In this document: positions 23,187 through 27,128 of the stretch, in pieces | How the letters are laid out: the number at the start of each line of letters is the position of its first letter | How positions within the stretch are numbered: the first letter of the stretch is position 1 | Source of the DNA: an uncultured Bacteroidales bacterium | GTDB taxonomy: Bacteria > Bacteroidota > Bacteroidia > Bacteroidales > Paludibacteraceae | Direction of reading: 5' to 3' | DNA length: 27,128 bases | Assembly: GCA_937910305.1 (NCBI GenBank) | Contig: CALEPS010000135.1 | Coordinates: 1 to 27,128, forward strand | Notes under the pieces: model-generated | Database searches by the model: none | What the model was told of the DNA's origin: nothing | The model's input: only the letters and a program-made list of their open reading frames with translations | Translations under genes and position numbers: made by a program

Positions 23187-24041
23187 GTGAGTTCGCAGAA
23201 CGAACATTGGGACATAGAGATCACGCCGCGGGACAGACTGCTGGCGGTTGATTGGAAAGAACTATGGCGGTATCGCGATATGTTCCTGCTCTTCGTGGCG
23301 CGTAATTTCCGCGTGGCGTACAAGCAGACTATCCTCGGTCCGTTGTGGTTTATCATCACGCCGGTCCTTTCTGTTATTGTCTATGCCACGGTCTTTGGAG
23401 GAATAGCTAATATCCCTACGGATGGTATCCCGCCTATCTTGTTCTATCTGCTGGGAATATCCGTCTGGGGGTATTTCTCGTCCTGTCTCAGTGCAACGTC
23501 CAACTCGTTTGTTTCGAACGCAGATATCTTCGGCAAAGTCTATTTCCCGCGGATTATCATGCCGTTGGTGGCAGTGACAACTAATCTTCTCTCCCTGGCT
23601 ATCCAGCTTGCTATCTTTGCGGCGTTCTATATCTATTACGCTGCTACGGGAACAGAGCTGGTGGTTCATTGGCAGATAGTTCTTTTCCCGTTCCTGATCA
23701 TCCTGTTAGCACTGATGGCGGTGGGGTTCGGAATGATCTTCTCGTCTATGACTACCAAATACCGGGATCTGCAGATCATGCTCAATAAGATTATCTCTCT
23801 CTGGGTGTATATCACGCCGGTGATTTATCCGCTGAGTATGGTTACGAATGAGAAACTGCATCTGGCAATGAGTCTTAATCCTGTTACCCCGGTGATGGAG
23901 GCAATCAAATACTCGCTGTTGGGACAAGGTCAGTTCTCCTGGCTATGGCTATGCTATAGCGCGGTTTTCACCTTCATTCTCCTGGTTGTCGGACTGATGC
24001 TCTTTAATAAAGTACAAAAATCGTTCATGGATACGGTGTGA
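23187..24041 (+). CDS. ABC-2 type polysaccharide/lipid export permease A
   Basis: The 284-residue inner-membrane protein has the Wzm/TagG (ABC-2) pattern. A cytosolic N-terminus contains the amphipathic stretch WKELWRYRDMFLLFVARNFRVAYKQT, then LGPLWFIITPV and about six transmembrane helices. FGKVYFPR, TTKYRDLQ and YITPVIYP are family motifs. It would form the channel for O-antigen, capsule or teichoic-acid-like glycan export, driven by a separate ATPase. The GTG start at 23187 gives MSSQNEHWDIEITP, which aligns with the N-terminus of the next permease. No ATPase gene lies nearby. Confidence 0.9.
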   Translation: MSSQNEHWDIEITPRDRLLAVDWKELWRYRDMFLLFVARNFRVAYKQTILGPLWFIITPVLSVIVYATVFGGIANIPTDGIPPILFYLLGISVWGYFSSCLSATSNSFVSNADIFGKVYFPRIIMPLVAVTTNLLSLAIQLAIFAAFYIYYAATGTELVVHWQIVLFPFLIILLALMAVGFGMIFSSMTTKYRDLQIMLNKIISLWVYITPVIYPLSMVTNEKLHLAMSLNPVTPVMEAIKYSLLGQGQFSWLWLCYSAVFTFILLVVGLMLFNKVQKSFMDTV

Positions 24042-24059
24042 CCTTTGGTCACAAGTGTT

Positions 24060-24105
24060 GAGTGATGATTTATGATTGATGATTTGTAATAAGCACTAAA
24101 GCACT
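24060..24105 (+). repeat. TGATGATTTATGATT leader repeat before the second permease
   Basis: GTGATGATTTATGATTGATG and ATTTG units are followed by AAGCACTAAAGCACTT up to the TTG start. It is a different repeat type from those before the neighbouring genes but has the same position. Confidence 0.55.
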
Positions 24106-24960
24106 TTGAACTCAAACAACACATATTGGACTACGGAGATTTCGCCTACTACCTATGCGAAAGGATTAGGATTGAAAGAATTGTGGCAGAAACGCTACCT
24201 GATCTGGCTGTTTATCAAACGTGATATCACGGTCCAGTTCAAGCAGACGATTTTCGGCATGGGGTGGTATTTTATCTCGCCTCTCTTCTCGATGTTTATG
24301 TATATCATCGTCTTTGGCAGGATAGCAGGAATACCTACGGATGACATCCCGCAGCCGGTGTTCTATTTGTCGGGAATATGTCTCTGGGAGTATTTCTCAG
24401 AATGTCTCACAGCCGTTTCCAATACCTTCCAAAGCAATGCAGGATTGTTCGGCAAAGTCTATTTCCCGCGGCTGGTATCGCCGGTCTCAGTGGTGATATC
24501 CAAGATGTTCCGTTTTTCGCTCCAACTGGGAACGTTTATCATCGTCTATCTGCTTTTCCTTTTCAAAGGCGTGAACCTTTGTCCTACATGGTATCTGTTG
24601 CTTTTCCCGGTGTTGGTCTTCATGATCCAATGTCTGGCTTTGGGTCTCGGACTCATCATCTCTTCGCTTACAACGAAATACAAAGATCTTGTTAACTTCT
24701 TCGGCGTCTTCGTTTCTCTTTGGATGTACGCAACGCCTATCGTTTATCCGCTTAGTTATGTCACCAATCCGACGCTGCACAAGATCATGCTCTTCAACCC
24801 CATGACGGCTATCATTGAGACCTTCAAATACGGAGCTTACGGAGCCGGCGAATTCTCATGGACTTCCCTCGGATATAGTGCAGTAATCATTTTTGTCCTC
24901 CTTTTTATCGGTATTGCGATGTTCAACCGCAAGCAGAAGTTCTTTATAGATACGATATGA
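24106..24960 (+). CDS. ABC-2 type polysaccharide/lipid export permease B
   Basis: This 284-residue paralogue of the preceding gene has the same length. Shared blocks include LKELWQKRYLIWLFIKRDITVQFKQTIFG, FGKVYFPRL, TTKYKDL and YATPIVYPLSYVTN. It has six predicted transmembrane helices. The start is TTG at 24106, the only one that gives the matching N-terminus MNSNNTYWTTEISP. Wzm-type permeases usually form homodimers with one permease gene; two adjacent divergent copies suggest a heterodimer or two transporters that share an ATPase. The usual Wzt-like ATPase does not follow. Confidence 0.9.
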   Translation: MNSNNTYWTTEISPTTYAKGLGLKELWQKRYLIWLFIKRDITVQFKQTIFGMGWYFISPLFSMFMYIIVFGRIAGIPTDDIPQPVFYLSGICLWEYFSECLTAVSNTFQSNAGLFGKVYFPRLVSPVSVVISKMFRFSLQLGTFIIVYLLFLFKGVNLCPTWYLLLFPVLVFMIQCLALGLGLIISSLTTKYKDLVNFFGVFVSLWMYATPIVYPLSYVTNPTLHKIMLFNPMTAIIETFKYGAYGAGEFSWTSLGYSAVIIFVLLFIGIAMFNRKQKFFIDTI

Positions 24961-25027
24961 TATGACAAAGTCATAATTGCTTCACGCATGGCGTGATAGA
25001 TAATTGCTTTGCGGCAAGCCGCAATAG
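24961..25027. repeat. Three hairpins separated by inverted AAGCAATTAT tags
   Basis: TATGAC-aaa-GTCATA (24961-24975), ATAATTGCTT (24973-24982), CACGC-atg-GCGTG (24983-24995), ATAATTGCTT (25000-25009), GCGGC-aa-GCCGC (25011-25022). The tag is the reverse complement of AAGCAATTAT found at 23165 and 25446. The element fills the gap between the permease and the S23 gene. Confidence 0.7.
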
Positions 25028-25032
25028 ATGAA

Positions 25033-25389
25033 ATGGAAACAATCGACTATAATAAGAAATTTTTAGATTTCGCTATTCGAATAGTAAATCTAAAAAAGTA
25101 CCTGAACGAAAAGAAGCACGAATACACAATAGCAGATCAAATTATGCGATCAGGTACCTCCATCGGAGCTAACCATCGTGAAGCTGTTTATGCCGAAAGC
25201 CGAGATGATCTTGTGCATAAATTATCTATAGCTCAAAAGGAGTGTAATGAGACTATGTATTGGCTTGAACTATTGCGTGCAACAGATTATATCTCGTGTG
25301 AACAGTATGATAGCCTCTATAATAATGCAAAAGAGTTGATGCGCATCTTGAGTGCTAGTATTGTGAAAATGAAGAAAAATAATACGTAG
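25033..25389 (+). CDS. Four-helix-bundle protein (S23 / 23S rRNA intervening-sequence family)
   Basis: The 118-residue, mostly helical product carries the family core: an N-terminal helix (FLDFAIRIVNLKKYL), DQIMRSGTSIGANHREA, then a long helix (LSIAQKECNETMYWLELL) and a last helix ending KELMRILSASIVKMK. Proteins of this family were first seen in intervening sequences of 23S rRNA genes but are mostly stand-alone in Bacteroidetes; their function is unclear. The ATG at 25033 gives the usual length; the TTG at 25009 would translate the hairpin element. Both flanks are repeat elements, and the stop codon TAG is part of the next one. Confidence 0.88.
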   Translation: METIDYNKKFLDFAIRIVNLKKYLNEKKHEYTIADQIMRSGTSIGANHREAVYAESRDDLVHKLSIAQKECNETMYWLELLRATDYISCEQYDSLYNNAKELMRILSASIVKMKKNNT

Positions 25390-25476
25390 CAATCGCGCTT
25401 TTGCTGTACCCTCACGGCTTAGCCGTAGCAATCGCGCTTTGCGCGAAGCAATTATAAATTACAAATTTAAAATATT
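25387..25476. repeat. Hairpin plus AGCAATCGCGC element before yifB
   Basis: TAGCAATCGCGCTTT occurs exactly at 25387-25401 and 25426-25440, with hairpin ACGGC-tta-GCCGT (25414-25426) between. AAGCAATTAT (25446-25455) and AT-rich units then run to the yifB ATG. It is the same element type as at 23131. Confidence 0.7.
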
Positions 25477-27057
25477 ATGCTGATAAAGATTAATAGTGCA
25501 TCTCCTGTGGGTATTGATGCAGTGCCGGTTACTATAGAGGTGCATGCGGTGCCGGGCTTTGATTTCACGCTGGTCGGCTTGCCGGATGCCTCAGTCAAGG
25601 AATCGCATGAACGAATCCTTGCTGCGCTGACGGTGAATGGCATGGAGAACCTGCGCCGCTCGTTTACCATCAATATGGCACCTGCGGATATCAAGAAAGA
25701 AGGTGCATCCTTCGATCTGCCGCTGGCGATAGGTATGTTAGCCGGAGCGGAGAAAGTGAAGACCAAGAATCTGGAGCACTATATGATCATGGGCGAACTG
25801 TCGCTGGATGGCTCGCTCCAACCGATCCGCGGCGCACTGCCTATCGCGCTTTGTGCGCGGCAGGAAGGTTTCAAAGGCCTGATCCTTCCGGCTGCGAATG
25901 CAGATGAAGCGGCTGTAGTGGAAGGGTTGGATGTCTATGGGCTGAATAACCTGATGGAGGTGGTTCATTTCCTGAATGGCGAACCGAAGGATGAACTGAA
26001 TCCCGAGGAAACCTTCGCTCCTACTACGGTGGATACGCAATCTATTTTTGAAACCCTGGCTTTTCCTTCGGACCTGGATTTTGCGGATGTACGCGGCCAG
26101 TTCAAGGTGCGTCGGGCCGTGGAGATTGCTGCTGCAGGCGGACATAACATGCTGATGATCGGTCCTCCGGGGGCCGGCAAAAGTATGATTGCCAAGCGCA
26201 TCCCTTCTATCCTTCCGCCTTTGACGCTTGAAGAAGCACTGGAGACCACTAAGATCCATTCGATAGCAGGACTGACGGCCAAGAAGAAAGGGGCTAATAC
26301 GGCTCTTATTGTCCAGCGGCCATTCCGTTCTCCCCATCATACGATCACCGATGTGGCGCTGGTAGGAGGAGGACAGAACCCGCATCCGGGAGAGATCTCT
26401 CTTGCTCATAACGGTGTGCTTTTTCTGGATGAACTGCCGGAATACAAGCGCTCCGCGCTGGAGGTGATGCGCCAGCCGCTGGAGGACAGACATATCACGG
26501 TGGCGCGCACCAAAGAGACGGTCGATTATCCCGCTTCTTTCATGCTCGTAGCAGCCATGAACCCTTGTCCGTGCGGCCATTACGGAGAGAATAACCCTGC
26601 GCATCCTTGTACCTGTACGCCGGCGCAGATACACCGTTATATGTCTAAGATCAGCGGACCTTTATTGGATCGCATTGATATCCAGTGCGAAATAGAAAGT
26701 GTCCCGTATGAACAACTTCGGGATGCTGCTCCGGGTGAGTCGTCTGCAGTGATGAGGGCGCGTGTCCTAAAAGCAAGAGCCGTTCAGAATGAGCGTTTTA
26801 AACACAGCCGGCTGGTGCATTGCAATGCCATGATGAGTTCCAAGATGGTGCGTACATACTGTGCTTTGGATGATGAATGTGACAAACTGCTGGAGTTCTC
26901 GATGTCCAGACTGGGTCTCTCCGCTCGTGCGTATGACCGAATCCTGAAAGTTGCACGTACTATCGCGGATATCGAAGGAGCACCTGAGATTAAGAAAAAC
27001 CATCTGCTCGAAGCTATCTCCTATCGCTCTCTCGACCGCTCCACCTGGGCCGGATAA
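25477..27057 (+). CDS. yifB: YifB/ComM-family Mg-chelatase-like AAA ATPase
   Basis: The 526-residue product has the N-terminal ChlI-like domain typical of YifB/ComM (MLIKINSASPVGIDA..., with GLPDASVKESHERI and PADIKKEGASFDLPLA). The AAA core carries Walker A GPPGAGKS (229-236) and Walker B VLFLDELPE (about 314-322). A cysteine cluster NPCPCGHYG with HPCTC follows from about residue 362, then the C-terminal Mg-chelatase domain. In Vibrio and Haemophilus, ComM is a hexameric helicase that promotes branch migration in natural transformation; the role in Bacteroidales is not established. Length and domains are complete, and the start ATG is unambiguous. An insertion-sequence end lies just after the stop. 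Confidence 0.93.
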   Translation: MLIKINSASPVGIDAVPVTIEVHAVPGFDFTLVGLPDASVKESHERILAALTVNGMENLRRSFTINMAPADIKKEGASFDLPLAIGMLAGAEKVKTKNLEHYMIMGELSLDGSLQPIRGALPIALCARQEGFKGLILPAANADEAAVVEGLDVYGLNNLMEVVHFLNGEPKDELNPEETFAPTTVDTQSIFETLAFPSDLDFADVRGQFKVRRAVEIAAAGGHNMLMIGPPGAGKSMIAKRIPSILPPLTLEEALETTKIHSIAGLTAKKKGANTALIVQRPFRSPHHTITDVALVGGGQNPHPGEISLAHNGVLFLDELPEYKRSALEVMRQPLEDRHITVARTKETVDYPASFMLVAAMNPCPCGHYGENNPAHPCTCTPAQIHRYMSKISGPLLDRIDIQCEIESVPYEQLRDAAPGESSAVMRARVLKARAVQNERFKHSRLVHCNAMMSSKMVRTYCALDDECDKLLEFSMSRLGLSARAYDRILKVARTIADIEGAPEIKKNHLLEAISYRSLDRSTWAG

Positions 27058-27078
27058 TAAAAAAGCGCCGCATTGAGG

Positions 27079-27128
27079 TGACCCCAAAAAGTTGGACGGA
27101 TTATTAAATCTATTTGACTTGATTTTGA
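27079..27128. mobile_element. Terminal inverted-repeat end of a probable IS3-family element, cut by window edge
   Basis: TGACCCCAAAAAGTTGGAC (27079-27097) resembles the terminal inverted repeats of IS3-family elements (IS150-type ends) in Bacteroidetes. Only about 50 nt of the element are present, with no transposase visible. The contig probably stops here because the element is repeated in the genome. The AAAAAAGCGCCGC just before it looks like half of a terminator stem. Confidence 0.6.

Overview
The window reads as a Bacteroidales genome or metagenome contig. Four promoters match the Bacteroidetes form (TTG, 20 bp, TAnnTTTG), starts rarely have Shine-Dalgarno sequences, and the gene families (LptC, FabG, GH13 lipoproteins, a PheS with a cysteine-rich insert, YifB) fit. 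The first ~720 bases look foreign: a minus-strand lipoprotein gene with a strong AGGAGG site, Firmicutes-like, abuts a TPR gene that has lost its 5' end. This is probably an assembly chimera. The right edge ends inside what looks like the terminus of an IS3-family insertion sequence.

Layout. 727-2883: TPR protein, LptC and FabG. 2887-6275 (minus): two translationally coupled secreted GH13 lipoproteins, probably for starch or maltodextrin breakdown. 6439-7479: pheS, divergent from the GH13 pair. 7551-8290: no protein gene, but a consensus promoter and a strongly self-complementary ~150-nt RNA candidate. 8291-16985: an AT-rich accessory island of twelve genes on one strand. 16986-17764: decayed DNA with an AAA-ATPase remnant, repeats and four palindromic 16-mers. 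17765-19731: yceD (DUF177), rpmF and an rRNA pseudouridine synthase. 19792-24960: an MMPL/RND exporter and two paralogous ABC-2 permeases. 25033-27057: an S23-type four-helix-bundle protein and yifB.

The island is the most unusual part. It encodes an acidic membrane-anchored protein, a zinc-ribbon/FHA protein, a Hanks-type Ser/Thr kinase with a C-terminal zinc ribbon, a PP2C phosphatase with a C-terminal membrane anchor, an exported caspase-like protease, a second FHA protein with membrane hairpin and zinc ribbon, a FISUMP-like secreted protein, and five zinc-ribbon membrane proteins. Eight of twelve products carry a zinc ribbon. Kinase, phosphatase and two FHA readers form a complete phosphothreonine circuit at the inner membrane; the protease sits beyond it. 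Tight spacing suggests one operon, transcribed from the promoter ahead of the structured RNA. The function is unknown; signalling or defence are inferences only.

Outside the island, many intergenic gaps carry short low-complexity repeats ending at the next start codon, and small hairpins separated by an AAGCAAT tag. One such element also lies in frame inside the MMPL exporter gene.
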